Positions 24,027 through 33,451 of a stretch of DNA of 64,000 nt are shown here, in pieces. The DNA is from Zeus faber. Lineage: Eukaryota; Chordata; Actinopteri; Zeiformes; Zeidae. Every line of letters begins with the position of its first letter. Within the stretch, counting starts at the first letter, position 1. Location: the NCBI GenBank assembly GCA_960531495.1, contig OY482861.1:4825001-4889000 (forward strand), read 5' to 3'. The notes below the pieces were generated by a model, which saw only the letters and a program-made list of their open reading frames with translations, did not search any database and was not told where the DNA came from. The translations under genes and the position numbers were made by a program.

Positions 24027-24480
24027 ATGGAGCAGTGCGAGGCACAATCCCTCTCCACTGGAACAGATGGTGGCGGCCCTCGCCACAATGCAGGAGCAGC
24101 AAGCACCGCAGTTCTAAGAGATGGCGAGGGCCCGCGAGCGGGACCAGGGGGCGCTCAGGGACAACCAGCAAGCTATACAGATCCTCCTTCGGGAGCGCAC
24201 CAGATCTGGCGAGGAACGACCGGTGGGCCCCCCCCGTCCCCCGCTACAGAAGATGACGGGGAGGATGATCCTGAGGCCAACTTTGAACTTATGGCCGAGG
24301 CAGTCGGATGGACAGACAGCAGGGGTGGCGGCTCCTTCCACTCCTGACAGGCGAAGCCCAGCTGGCGGCGCATCGCCTACCGCTCGAGCAGCGGATGAGC
24401 TACTCTGTCGTCCGGAGGGCGGTGATGGAACAGGTCCGGAGGACACCTGACACCGGTCGGCCAGGTGGTTCGGGTGTGCA
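24027..24480 (+). pseudogene. Gmr1-like element gag remnant
   Basis: Starts one base after the primer-binding site with MEQCEAQ. The readable gag spans at least three frames: a charged N-terminal part (ARERDQGALRDNQQ), an acidic DDPEANFELM stretch, then LLPLLTGEAQLAA near 24330-24370. The LTGEAQ motif belongs to the capsid-like fold of these elements. Frameshifts near 24150, 24280 and 24320 break it. Confidence 0.65.
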
Positions 24481-25300
24481 TGGGGATATTCACACTTATC
24501 CGATAGTGCGGCTCGAAATTCGCTACAAGGGAAAAAAGCATATGGTAAAGGCTGCGGTTAGTTCCCGCCTGTCGCACCCCCTGATTTTGGGTACAAATTG
24601 CGTGCACTCACGGTCTATAAGCATAGGTGAATGTTGCGCGGCTACGCGATGGTCGCACCGGAGGAGGTCACCAGCGCAGAGGAGGGGGAGCCGCAGGTGG
24701 GAACTTCCCCAGAACCCTAAGTCCATCCCATGGAGGACTTTCCTCTGGAACAATTGTGGAATGATACGCTTTACGGGGCCTTTGAGCGGGTAGATAAAAT
24801 CGATGGCGTGTTAGTGCGTCCAGAGGCTGCGCTCAGTCACCCGTATTTTGCGGTAATTAGGGATAGATTATATCAAGTGAACAGTGACGCTCAGTTGGAG
24901 AAGAAACCCAATTGTTGGTCCCTAAAAGCCGTCGGGATTTAGTCTTCCAGGCGGCCCATTATAACCCAATGGCCCATCACCGACACAAACAAACACTGGA
25001 GCGGATAATGGCCCGTTTGGGCAGACGTGCTGCAGCACTGTGCTGCCTGTCCCGAGTGTCAGCGGGTGAATCCACCAGCTATTCCCAGAGCGCCGTTGAG
25101 CCCCCTCCCCCTAGACGAGACTCCATTCTAGAGAAACGCTATGGATCTGATCAGGCCATTAGACTGTTGTGCTCGGGGCTATCAATTTGTGTTAGTCCTA
25201 GTGGATTACACGACCGATACACTATGGGATCAGCTGAGTCGCTGTGTAGAGGCTCGTCACTCTGTACCCCAGAACCTCAATGACCTGGGGGCCGCCCTGC
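24480..25300 (+). pseudogene. Gmr1-like protease and integrase N-terminal remnants
   Basis: The first part contains RYKGKKHMVKAAV and HPLILGTN, matching the protease-like segment of this group. From 24730 follows DFPLEQLWNDTL, a DRLYQV motif, then LVPKSRRDLVFQAAHYNP and a decayed H-H/C-C zinc-binding region (CCLSRVSA, about 25040-25070). The start of the integrase core is visible as QFVLVLVDYTTD in the frame at 25141-25344, followed by deletion. No RT lies between protease and integrase. Confidence 0.65.
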
Positions 25301-25715
25301 TTCCGATAGCCCGGAGTTTGTTTTGGCCATCGAGCCACCTTTGATCAAGAGACTTGTCAATAAACATGCCAACTGGCGCTGGTTCGCCTCCGCCTGCCTC
25401 CTCTTCCTCATTCCCTGGCCCTGAGCCAGAACGATCTTCTATAAAGATATTTAGAATTGATTCCAAATGTCTTATTATTTCCAAACTTGCTATCGTTCTT
25501 TTGACTGCTTTTGGCACAACATTGTTTTGATATCTGACATGCCACAAAGTTAATTTCTTTAATAAAAATTTTAACACAAAATACATTAGCAATAGGGAAC
25601 ACTTGATTTTATTGCAATAAAGTGCCACAAACAAGGGTCGTTGCTAGCCTAAAGTAAAAAGGTAAACATCTTTTGATTCTGAATTTTTATGAAGCAGAGA
25701 CCTTTTGGCTCCAAG

Positions 25716-25822
25716 TCTACTGTCCTAGCCCATCAGAACGAGCTTCTGATGCAAAGATTGGAGACATTTGTAGCCACCAATCACAACCTCCAACACCTGC
25801 TCTGGAGCAACGTGGATGCCAG
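25716..25822 (+). pseudogene. odf2: odf2-like exon 1 (of four seen)
   Basis: ODF2/cenexin is a coiled-coil protein of sperm-tail outer dense fibres and of centriole distal appendages. The block encodes STVLAHQNELLMQRLETF and NHNLQHLL, close to the vertebrate ODF2 segment just before the LLKRL stretch of the next exon. The acceptor is probably the CCAAG before 25716; the donor GTATAC follows 25822. That gives an end phase which does not match the start of the next exon, so one boundary is misplaced or there is a one-base lesion. Confidence 0.55.
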
Positions 25823-26064
25823 GTATACCTTCATTGTGAATGGGGGCGGAGTTGGAGATCCGTTTAAATACTCCATACACCACAGTAGGACTTGATAGAA
25901 TATTTTGACTTCAATTTACAGGAGGAAAAAGTTGTAAAATATCAAGGAAAAAGCAATGCTAAATTTCATTTGGAAAATTGCAATCACGCAATCTAGATTA
26001 TATTCTGTTACTACTATTATACTAATACAGGCACCGAACACTAATAGAATATCTTTATACACAC

Positions 26065-26427
26065 TGTGGCAGACTCGGGGGTGTGGTCGAGCGAGCTCTG
26101 GGAGGTGAGGGGAAGTCAGCATGGTAGACTGACGCTCCTCGCCTCGGTGTGACCAATTAAATGACTGACCAATCACAACAGCTGTGAAGGTTTCTTATGT
26201 CTGTCTTGTCTTGCAGTGAGGAGAGGATGGCAGAGAGACCGCATGGAAGCGCTCTGCGTGAATCCCAGTCGGAGCCAGTCCGTGAAAGCGCGGGCTTCGC
26301 TGTATGATCCTCACTTGAAGTGTCAGACAAAACTGAGTGTAATAAAACCCGCCGTGCCAGTGCTTCCACACCACTAAACCCTGTGTCATGTGTCCTTGGG
26401 GAGAACCGGGGTAGCGAACGCGCTACA
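26065..26427 (+). mobile_element. Solo LTR, Gypsy-type
   Basis: 363 bp from TGTGGCAGAC to GCGCTACA with an AATAAA near 26340. Flanks CACAC (26060-26064) and GACAC (26428-26432) look like a 5-bp target duplication with one mismatch, as for Ty3/Gypsy elements. It lies between odf2-like exons 1 and 2, in the sense orientation, so its poly(A) signal would be in the intron. Its relation to other LTRs in the window is not apparent. Confidence 0.72.
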
Positions 26428-26491
26428 GACACAATCCTTTTTATGAACTAAATAATGTTTTACTTTTGAAGTTGGTCTTTGGTTTGGACAG

Positions 26492-26566
26492 ATGGATTCA
26501 ATACAACCTGCAGAACAAAAGGACACACTGCTGAAGAGGCTGACTGACACAGAGGCAGGAAATGGA
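26492..26566 (+). pseudogene. odf2: odf2-like exon 2
   Basis: 75 bp encoding MDSIQPAEQKDTLLKRLTDT and five further residues. The acceptor is TTTGGACAG and the donor GTAAGT, both canonical. The AEQKDTLLKRL run matches the ODF2 coiled coil. It ends in phase 0 and joins exon 3 in frame. Confidence 0.7.
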
Positions 26567-26920
26567 GTAAGTGGGGATTAACATTCCATCTTTAATTATG
26601 ACCACACAAGATTTATTCGCCTCTGTGGCCACCCCAACGATTGGGAAGACTGTTGTGCTTAATTTTCCTGTGACGTTATTTGATGTGCAAACGAGCAGCA
26701 ACATGCTCCACATTCTTCATAGAGCAGTAAAATGAAAAGCAGAAGTGTCTGATTCAATGTACTGTATGTCTAATAGTGATTGATAGAGATATTCTGCTCA
26801 TCCTCTTGCATGTAATTCAATTATTTGTCTTTTGGCAATAGGTTTAATCTGTGTGTAAATATGAGTTAATTTGTCTATGTAATGATATTCACATGAAGTT
26901 GCTCCCCTTTTCCTTTCCAG

Positions 26921-26986
26921 CATCTTGTTATAAAACTTCAGGAGAAAGAAGTTAATCAACTATCCAAACTTTAAGATCCAAAGAAG
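26921..26986 (+). pseudogene. odf2: odf2-like exon 3 with in-frame stop
   Basis: 66 bp after acceptor TTTCCTTTCCAG, with donor GTAGTG. It reads HLVIKLQEKEVNQLSKL, then TAA at 26972-26974, then four codons. The sequence corresponds to the ODF2 segment following LLKRL. If the splice sites are used as they stand, the stop truncates the protein, so I call the cluster a pseudogene or a non-functional allele. A sequencing error cannot be excluded from the window alone. Confidence 0.68.
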
Positions 26987-27122
26987 GTAGTGTATGCTTG
27001 AATTTGACCTAACATGTTTTTTTTATTTGTAGCTATGAGCCATAATAATCATAAAATTACTTTCCAAAAGAAAACCACAGTTTTATTCCTTAAGTCATTT
27101 CTGCCAAATGTTGAGGATGCAG

Positions 27123-27235
27123 GAAAAGGCCAAGAACCCAGGAGAACTATTCAGGGAGTTGGAGTCGACAAGGGCTCATTTTCAAGGACAGCTTCACAGA
27201 AAAGAAGCTGAAAATAACCGCCTGGCTTTGCAAAT
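27123..27235 (+). pseudogene. odf2: odf2-like exon 4
   Basis: 113 bp after acceptor GATGCAG, donor GTAGGT, encoding EKAKNPGELFRELESTRAHF and on to GQLHRKEAENNRLALQ. RKEAEN-RL is a strong match to the ODF2 coiled coil and follows exon 3 in the order of the protein. Phase 0 start, phase 2 end. An L1 fragment begins about 10 bp after the donor, and I could not find the next exon with confidence before 38 kb. Confidence 0.72.
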
Positions 27236-27244
27236 GTAGGTTTG

Positions 27245-28258
27245 TTGATTATTGTAAAAGTCTCTGAATATGTTATTGATGTCTTGCGGGGGTGTTTGTT
27301 ATCCTACCCTGTGGATCTTTGATGGCTGTAATATGTGTTTTTTCTCGATCGCTTTTCAATTGATTGGCAAGAAATTTACCTGATTTCTCTTTGAATTCAA
27401 AATAATTTGCTCTTGCATGAGGATCTGTGTCTTTTGATGGAGGATATTTTCAAGTTGAGATGTAATTGTCTGGATCTCATTTCGGATTTGCTCAGTGGGG
27501 GAGTGGGCTTGTTGCGAGTGCAACTCCTTTAGTCGTTTTTCGAGTTTATGGCATTCGTGTCCTTTCTTTGTCTTGTGAGTGGAGCATGAGATACTACCTC
27601 CCAAAACAGCCTTAACCATTTCCCAGAGTAAGGATGATGATATTTCTGGAGAGTACTTCAGTTCAATGAAGAAATTCCATTCTCTACAAAATAAATGGTT
27701 AAATTCTTTATCTGTCAAAAGTGAGGCGTTATACCGCCACCTGCCGGGAAGGTTCTGGTTGGTTTCATTTATGAGGTTAAAATGAATCGGCCTGTGATTG
27801 GAGATTAGGGTGGATTTCAGGATTAGTGATTTTGGACATTACAGAGTTACTTGTCAAGAAAAGGTAGATTCTAGAGAAGCTTGGGTGGGGTGGTGAATAA
27901 TATGTGTATTTCCTATTTTGCAGATTATTCGATCACCAACAATCGCCAAGAGCAAGTTCACTCATATTTTTGTGTCCGAGGAACACCAGGATTTGTCACC
28001 AGGATTATCATTTATTTTGATAAGGGATACTTTCACTGATCAATATAGAAACATCTCTTTTTTTGAGTTGTACAATGCAGAAAACATCTGAATAATCCAT
28101 TTAGCTTTGAGTTTGAGGTGCTCGGATGCAGTGAGGTGAGTTTCTTGCAGTAGACAGAAGCTGGGGTTCATCCCGGTGAGGTGATTTAGGATTTTGCTAC
28201 ATTTAGCAGGTGAGCCCAAGCCTCTCATATTCCAACGAAAAAACATAATGGGCGTCAT
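27245..28258 (-). pseudogene. L1 ORF2, endonuclease start and linker
   Basis: Starts with MFFRWNMRGLGSPAK and LLQETHL, the Asn and catalytic Glu motifs of the APE-type endonuclease. After a broken stretch, 27718-27356 contains a linker with SSSLLWEMVKAVLGG and a charged helix (LEKRLKELHS), typical of the region between endonuclease and RT. Sequence like KSDREKTHITAIKDPQGRI extends it to about 27245. RT is absent. Confidence 0.7.
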
Positions 28259-28689
28259 TGAAGTTAGTTAGGGGGTGATGGCACAGTGCATCAAGGCAAT
28301 AGCTATACTACCGTGCACATGCTTTTACATAGATAAGTCTGAGATTTCCTCCGTTACATTCTTTTTTACTGTCCCTGTATTGCAGGAGGTTTGTGGGGAT
28401 TCATATCTACACAAACAAATGACAAGTAGACAAAGATAAACATAGAACATTGCAGAGTTAGACATACATATAGTGAGAGACAGAATAGAGTAAGAGTGAT
28501 GAGAGAAGTAGGGAGGGAGGGATTAGGGTGGTGAGATGATGAGTGAAGTCGGGAGGGGGGATTAGGAAGGTGAGATGATGAGAGTGAGCAATATTTTAAA
28601 TCCTGACATAGATAGCATGCTAATTTCTACTTCTCGCACTATATAATTACAAGAATCCCCAAAATACAGTACTTAATTATGAGAATAAC

Positions 28690-29416
28690 CAGGATATGGT
28701 GGAGGAGTCTCGGAATAACAGACCATCTATATATTTAGTTTATCAACAACCAGCAATACGCGTTTACCCTTCTGCCGGTTCTCCTTTAGGATGGGGTACA
28801 GCACCTTCCGCCAATTGTTGATCTCCAGGGCGAATTGATCATTCATACCCAGCGTAGTTCCATTGCTTTTAACCAGCTCCTTGTGCTTGAAGTGTTCAAA
28901 CTTGGCAATGATGGAGCGGGACGGTTCCCCACGTGGTGTCCAAGTCGGTGAACCCGGTGGAAGGTAATCTGCTTCACGGTGTCCATGGGGACTTTCAGGG
29001 CGCTGTGGAGGAAGTCTTTAACCATGTTTTGTGGGGACTCGTGTTGTTCTCTGGGATCCCAGAAAAGATGAGGTTGCCCCCCATACTTCTAGATTATATA
29101 TCCTGGATAGTCTTTCATTATTTTATTATTATTATTTTTTAACCTCCACCTTTGTTGTGCGATGCTTCGCAGAGGTTTTTAGATCTGCTATATCTTTTTG
29201 CATCTCGCCGACCGTGTGGTGCAGGAAATCAAGGCTGGCTTTGATCTCGGTAATGTCTTGGAGAAGCAGACCAAGCATGTCCAGCTTTTTGTTAATCTCA
29301 TTTTAGACACTAACCTCTGCAGCACTCAAAGTTTAGATTGTCTGTGACTGTGTGAGTCTGTCGTCTTATTTCTTCTTATTTTTCGCTGGATTATTGCGGT
29401 CCTGATCGTCTTCCAT
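28690..29416 (-). pseudogene. L1 ORF1 remnant
   Basis: ORF1 is the RNA-binding chaperone of the L1 particle. The probable start is MEDDQDRNNPAKNKKK at 29416, followed at once by a stop. A coiled-coil region (KASLDFLHHTVGEMQKDIAD, about 29270-29190) and the core FLHSALKVPMDT with ITFHRVHRLGH (29025-28920) are visible in shifted frames. The ITFHRVHRLG run is characteristic of the RRM/C-terminal part. Confidence 0.7.
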
Positions 29417-29493
29417 GATGTGTTCGTTATAAAAAAAAAACTAAACGATATAATCCTCGAGGTCCTACACTTTGGTTTTGCGCAGTGTTCCTT

Positions 29494-29496
29494 TTT

Positions 29497-29552
<56 letters not shown>
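29494..29552. repeat. (TA)n microsatellite
   Basis: TA run with one ACA interruption. Confidence 0.93.
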
Positions 29553-29555
<3 letters not shown>

Positions 29556-30340
29556 GCTATACAGCAGGGAACTGTTGTATAGCAATTATGATTTGACCTC
29601 CATTCCATTAGCTACTTAAATTTCATGCACAACACATTTAAGTTTATCTTTTAGTTTAGCACTCTGTGAAATTTGAAATGAAGCATTTACACACTGTAGA
29701 TTTCTCTTTTTCTGAACCGATTATGGAGAATAAACTAAATCCAGAATTATGAATAAAGGATGCTAGTAAGTTTGTTCTATAGAAATGGTAATATGGCATA
29801 ATTGAATGGATAAAATAAAACGTCAGCGCTACATAATATTTGTCTCTAGGGATATGTCAAAAGAGTTGACTAATTATCTGTATAAATAACTCTGGGCAAC
29901 ACAAGAAGCACACTACGAAAAATACATATTCGGTTCAGTTTTTATTTATAATTTATAATCAGAATCATTTGTGTTTGCCAGGTTCATTTACTGTATGTCT
30001 AGGTATTTGTTTTGGATCTTTAACAATTAGGGTGTTTAAAGTGGTTACACAGGCAATAACAAACATCAGTGCTTTCACAGCATTGTCCAATGCTCTTTAT
30101 CAACTTGCATTACTGCATCTTAATGGGATTTGGGTCTTGCACTTTAATCAAGCCATTCCAAAACTTAGGGTTTTCTCTTTCTTCAGCCATTCTGATATAG
30201 ACTTAATTGCTCTTTTACAGTTATCTTGGCTGTGTGACCCAGCGAGTCTTCAGCTTCAGCTCACACATTGATGACCCAACATTTTCGTTCATCGCTCTGA
30301 TGGAGAGCAGAATTCATGATGGCGGTGCACCTAGGTCCTA
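29553..30340. other. No gene recognised
   Basis: The open frame at 29969-30271 has no domain. Phrases near 30130-30280 (CCATTCCAAAACTT, CAGCCATTCTGATATAGACT, TGTGTGACCCAG) look like a decayed teleost interspersed repeat, which I cannot name. Confidence 0.4.
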
Positions 30341-31553
30341 ATTAGAGACGTTTATAATTAACCATTAACCAAGAATAAGAATTTTGACTGATTAATACTA
30401 TCAGTTAAACAGTTAAAAATAAATTATAAAAAATAATGTAATTCAAAAAAATAAAATACAATTTGTTGCATGGTGAAAGGAAATAGCCTATACAATCTAC
30501 TTGTTAAATACAACTCACGTTATGTCACCGCGGGGTTGAGCTTGTTGCCGTTATCACTGCAAATGATGAAATAAAATATATATATTTTTTTTGTCTGAGC
30601 TAACAGATCTACTGACGTCTAACAGGTAAGAAAGTACATTAATATACACATAAGCTGATATTTTGTAATGTTGAACCACTACAGAGCGACATAGTCCACA
30701 CCGCACACTGCACACGGTCCGAATAGACATTCTCAATCAGAACCTGTACATTTAGAGTAAATAGTATGATGACGTCATAAAGCGTCCAACTGTAAATCTC
30801 ATCTCGTTCATTTTTTTTACCAACAGGGGCACGTCAGTCAAGCAGGACTAGCAGAATATTTGCGGTCAAAGTTGTTCGGTTTTTTATTAATATCTGCTCT
30901 CTATGTTGATCGATTTGTATAAAAATTGAACAACGAGATCTGTGTGACGTACCGTTTTAAACGACACCTTAATCATGTTTGTAGCTTCAGTCATTATTGT
31001 GTTCCAGATAGTTTAAGCCGGGTTGGACATATTTTGGTGTGAAATGCATTGGACCGTGTCTATGATATCGATCAAATTTGGTCGGTTTGGTGGTTTTCAG
31101 TAATTTCTGCTCTATATGTGGATCGATTTGGATTAAACTTCAACCAGGTGTTTGTAAAATACTCAAACAAGATGTAAACTGTGTTCATAGCTTCTGCCGA
31201 TGTTGTGTTCCAGATAGTTTTCGATTTTAAAAATTTGAGAATTTTCCCGGAACAATATCAATACAAACTACGGGCTGGACCCCTAATAATGGACCTTTGG
31301 ACCTTTTTGGTCCTCATACTTTTGTGGAAGGACTGTGCACTGACAAAAATTACAAACAATACTAAATTGTATACATAAAATAATAAATGGTAGTGTTATT
31401 ACCTAAATGCCTTGACTAATTAAAACATGTTCCCTCGTGTTAGATGTTAAAGAGGCTTGGGAAGGAAAAAATGTTCAATTGTGGAAATGTTTTGCCGTCC
31501 AGAATTGAACCATACAAAATTTACTATTGGGACATTAGTCGGACAGCTCTAAA
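30341..31553. repeat. Possible non-autonomous DNA transposon with internal tandem
   Basis: Left edge TTAGAGACG and right edge CAGCTCTAA are short imperfect inverted ends resembling hAT termini. I see no clear 8-bp target duplication and no transposase. Inside, about 30870-31065 and 31070-31275 are diverged tandem copies of roughly 207-214 bp (shared words TCTGCTCT-TATGT-GATCGATTT and GTGTTCCAGATAGTTT). Confidence 0.4.
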
Positions 31554-31608
31554 TCAGGAACTTGAGGGCGAGGTAAGCTTAAGTATTTATATTTAACAAG
31601 TAACATTT

Positions 31609-31973
31609 TGTGACGTTTAGCGGGGTAGCTTGACAGACGAGGCGTGGAGACAAGATCCAAGTTGCTAACTCAAACACTGAGCCCAGATTTATTTCCCTGT
31701 CGGTCACGTACTGACGTACAGCTAACCCGAGGTTGAGGGCACTGGATTAAAACAAATAACAGGGTGGCTAGCCCAAGGTAAATGATAGATGCGGGGCAGT
31801 GTCTCTCAGCTACTTCGTTCCCCACGCGCACCACCAACAAACACAACCACCATCTTCGCTTCCCTCCTTTTTTTCTCTCCTCCGGAACAGAACCTGCAGC
31901 CAATCCCCAACCAGTGACACCTCCCTCAATTAAAGCAACAGAACACACACGTACACAGTACCCCAGCGTTACA
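31609..31973 (-). repeat. Gypsy-B 3' LTR
   Basis: TGTAACGCTGG to ACGTCACA on the minus strand; almost identical to 36864-37228. Confidence 0.92.
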
Positions 31974-31993
31974 CTGCCCCCCCCCCCTTTCTA
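31974..31993 (-). promoter_or_regulatory. Gypsy-B polypurine tract
   Basis: Minus strand AGAAAGGGGGGGGGGGGCAG, directly before the 3' LTR. Confidence 0.85.
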
Positions 31994-32023
31994 AATTCCT
32001 CGTCCTCGAGGAACTAGCTAACT

Positions 32024-33451
32024 TCAATCCAAGTAGCGCTGGGGGACTCTCCTGGGTCGCCTTGGTCGCTGCATCCCCCATTCCCCGCTTCCTCTCTCCC
32101 CAAAATCCTGTGTTGGAACAACTGCTCCCAGTGGCGTGACCTGAATCTCCATCTGCTGCTGCCCTGATGAACTCTGTGGCCCCCCTGGGGAGGCCGGTGA
32201 GGATGTGGCTCCTTCAGCACGTGTAGATGAACGCTGTGAGCCCACAGGAGACTGCGGCGGGGAGAAGGCTTGGTCTTCAGGTTGTATCTGAACAGCTGGA
32301 GGGGTGCGACGAGCCTGACTGTAGCGAGGTTGACTCGCGCCCCTGTAGGGCGCCAAACGGTCGCGGTGCAGCACCACCATTCTTCCCCGAACAGCCAGCT
32401 TCACCCTGTAGACCACCTCCCCCACCCGTTCCAAAACACGGCAGGGCCCAATCCATTCACTCTGCAGCTTAGGCGACTTCCCCTTGATCCTTTCCGGTGC
32501 ATAGACCCACACCAAGTCCTCTGCGTCGAAGTGATTCCCTTTTGTGTGCTGATCATACGCTCGCTTCTGTCGCGCCCCCGCAGTCTCAGCCTGTGCCCTC
32601 GCAAACTCAAGTGCCATCTCCACTATCTCTCTGAGCAGGATAGCATACTCTGTACCAGCCGGTACCTGGTAAGTGTCGGGGGGCAGGCCATATGCCAGAG
32701 CGGTCGGGGTCCGGAGCTCCCTACCGAACATAAGTAGGGCCGGTGTACACCCAGTTGTCTCCTGTGTCGCTGAACGGTAAGCCATCAGGTTCAACGGAAA
32801 ATGCAGATCCCAGTCCTTCTGGTCCTTGTCAACCACAAGGGCCAGCTGTACTCCCAGCGTGTGGTTAAAGTTCTCCACCAGACCATCACTCTGCGGGTGA
32901 AGGGGCGTCGTCCGAGTCTTGCGGATTTCGAGTTGTTCGCACACCTCCCCGAACAGCTTGGACTCAAAATTGGTCCCCTGGTCAGAATGTAGCTCCGCAG
33001 GGACGCCAAACCGACTGAACATCGCATCAACTAACGCCCCACACATGGTCGCTGACTCTTGATCAGTAACGGCCACAGCCTCCGGCCATTTCGTGAAGTA
33101 ATCCATCGCCACCATCACGTAGCGATTGCCCCGCTGTGAGCGGGGGAAGGGCCCTAGCATTTCCACAGCGACCCTGTCCATGGGCGCTCCAACCCTGTAC
33201 TGCCGCAGTGGTGCTCTACTCTGGCCTGAGGGTCCTTTGCGGGCTACACAAGGATTACACTTCCGGCAAAAGGCTTCCACATCACACCTCATGGTGCTCC
33301 AATAGAACCCCTCTCGCACCCTATTCAGTGTCTTGTTAATCCCAAAGTGCCCCACCCCAGGCTGCCCATGATGGAAGCTCAGCACCTCTTCCTGACGGCT
33401 TTTCGGCCATCTACTTGCCACTTCTCTCTTCCTGATGCCGGCTCCTTCCAA
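32024..33451 (-). CDS. Gypsy-B integrase
   Basis: 475-residue open frame of the enzyme that joins element DNA to the chromosome. The N-terminal zinc-binding region shows HHGQPGVGHFG and CRKCNPC (residues about 27-72). In the catalytic core the second Asp is in HSDQGTNFE and the Glu in LVENFNHTL, spaced as in a DD35E enzyme. The first position reads VEMLGPFP, with Glu where Asp is expected. The C-terminal part has the usual IGPCRVLERVG and VVLHRDRLAPY patterns and ends in a Pro/Ser-rich tail. It overlaps the RNase H frame at 33379-33451, which marks a frameshift. Probably inactive because of the first catalytic position. Confidence 0.85.
   Translation of the reverse strand: MEGAGIRKREVASRWPKSRQEEVLSFHHGQPGVGHFGINKTLNRVREGFYWSTMRCDVEAFCRKCNPCVARKGPSGQSRAPLRQYRVGAPMDRVAVEMLGPFPRSQRGNRYVMVAMDYFTKWPEAVAVTDQESATMCGALVDAMFSRFGVPAELHSDQGTNFESKLFGEVCEQLEIRKTRTTPLHPQSDGLVENFNHTLGVQLALVVDKDQKDWDLHFPLNLMAYRSATQETTGCTPALLMFGRELRTPTALAYGLPPDTYQVPAGTEYAILLREIVEMALEFARAQAETAGARQKRAYDQHTKGNHFDAEDLVWVYAPERIKGKSPKLQSEWIGPCRVLERVGEVVYRVKLAVRGRMVVLHRDRLAPYRGASQPRYSQARRTPPAVQIQPEDQAFSPPQSPVGSQRSSTRAEGATSSPASPGGPQSSSGQQQMEIQVTPLGAVVPTQDFGERGSGEWGMQRPRRPRRVPQRYLD

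Larger units (their letters stand above)
23867..25443 (+). mobile_element. Deleted Gmr1-like Ty3/Gypsy element
   Basis: Two partial LTR copies of about 135 bp (23872-24006 and 25308-25443), containing AATAAACATGCCAACTGGCG and ending near ACGATCTTCTA, flank gag, protease and integrase remnants. Protease-like sequence is followed within about 100 bp by the integrase zinc-binding region with no RT between, which is the unusual integrase-before-RT order known for Gmr1-like elements. RT, RNase H and most of integrase are lost by a deletion running into the 3' LTR. Confidence 0.75.
27245..29450 (-). mobile_element. L1-like LINE, 3' part missing
   Basis: Reads leftwards from ORF1 (about 29416) to ORF2 (28258), and stops at about 27245 in the region between endonuclease and RT. 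LINEs usually lose the 5' end during insertion; here the 3' end is lost, so a later deletion is likely. It is antisense to the odf2-like exons. Confidence 0.75.

Noticed and set aside
23677-24086. Open frames across the GA tract
   Set aside because: Poly-ER and poly-SL products of a simple repeat, with a chance continuation into LTR sequence.
31549-31575. Small exon before a GTAAGC donor, possibly the next odf2 exon
   Set aside because: Too short to match ODF2 with any confidence and it overlaps the edge of a possible transposon.
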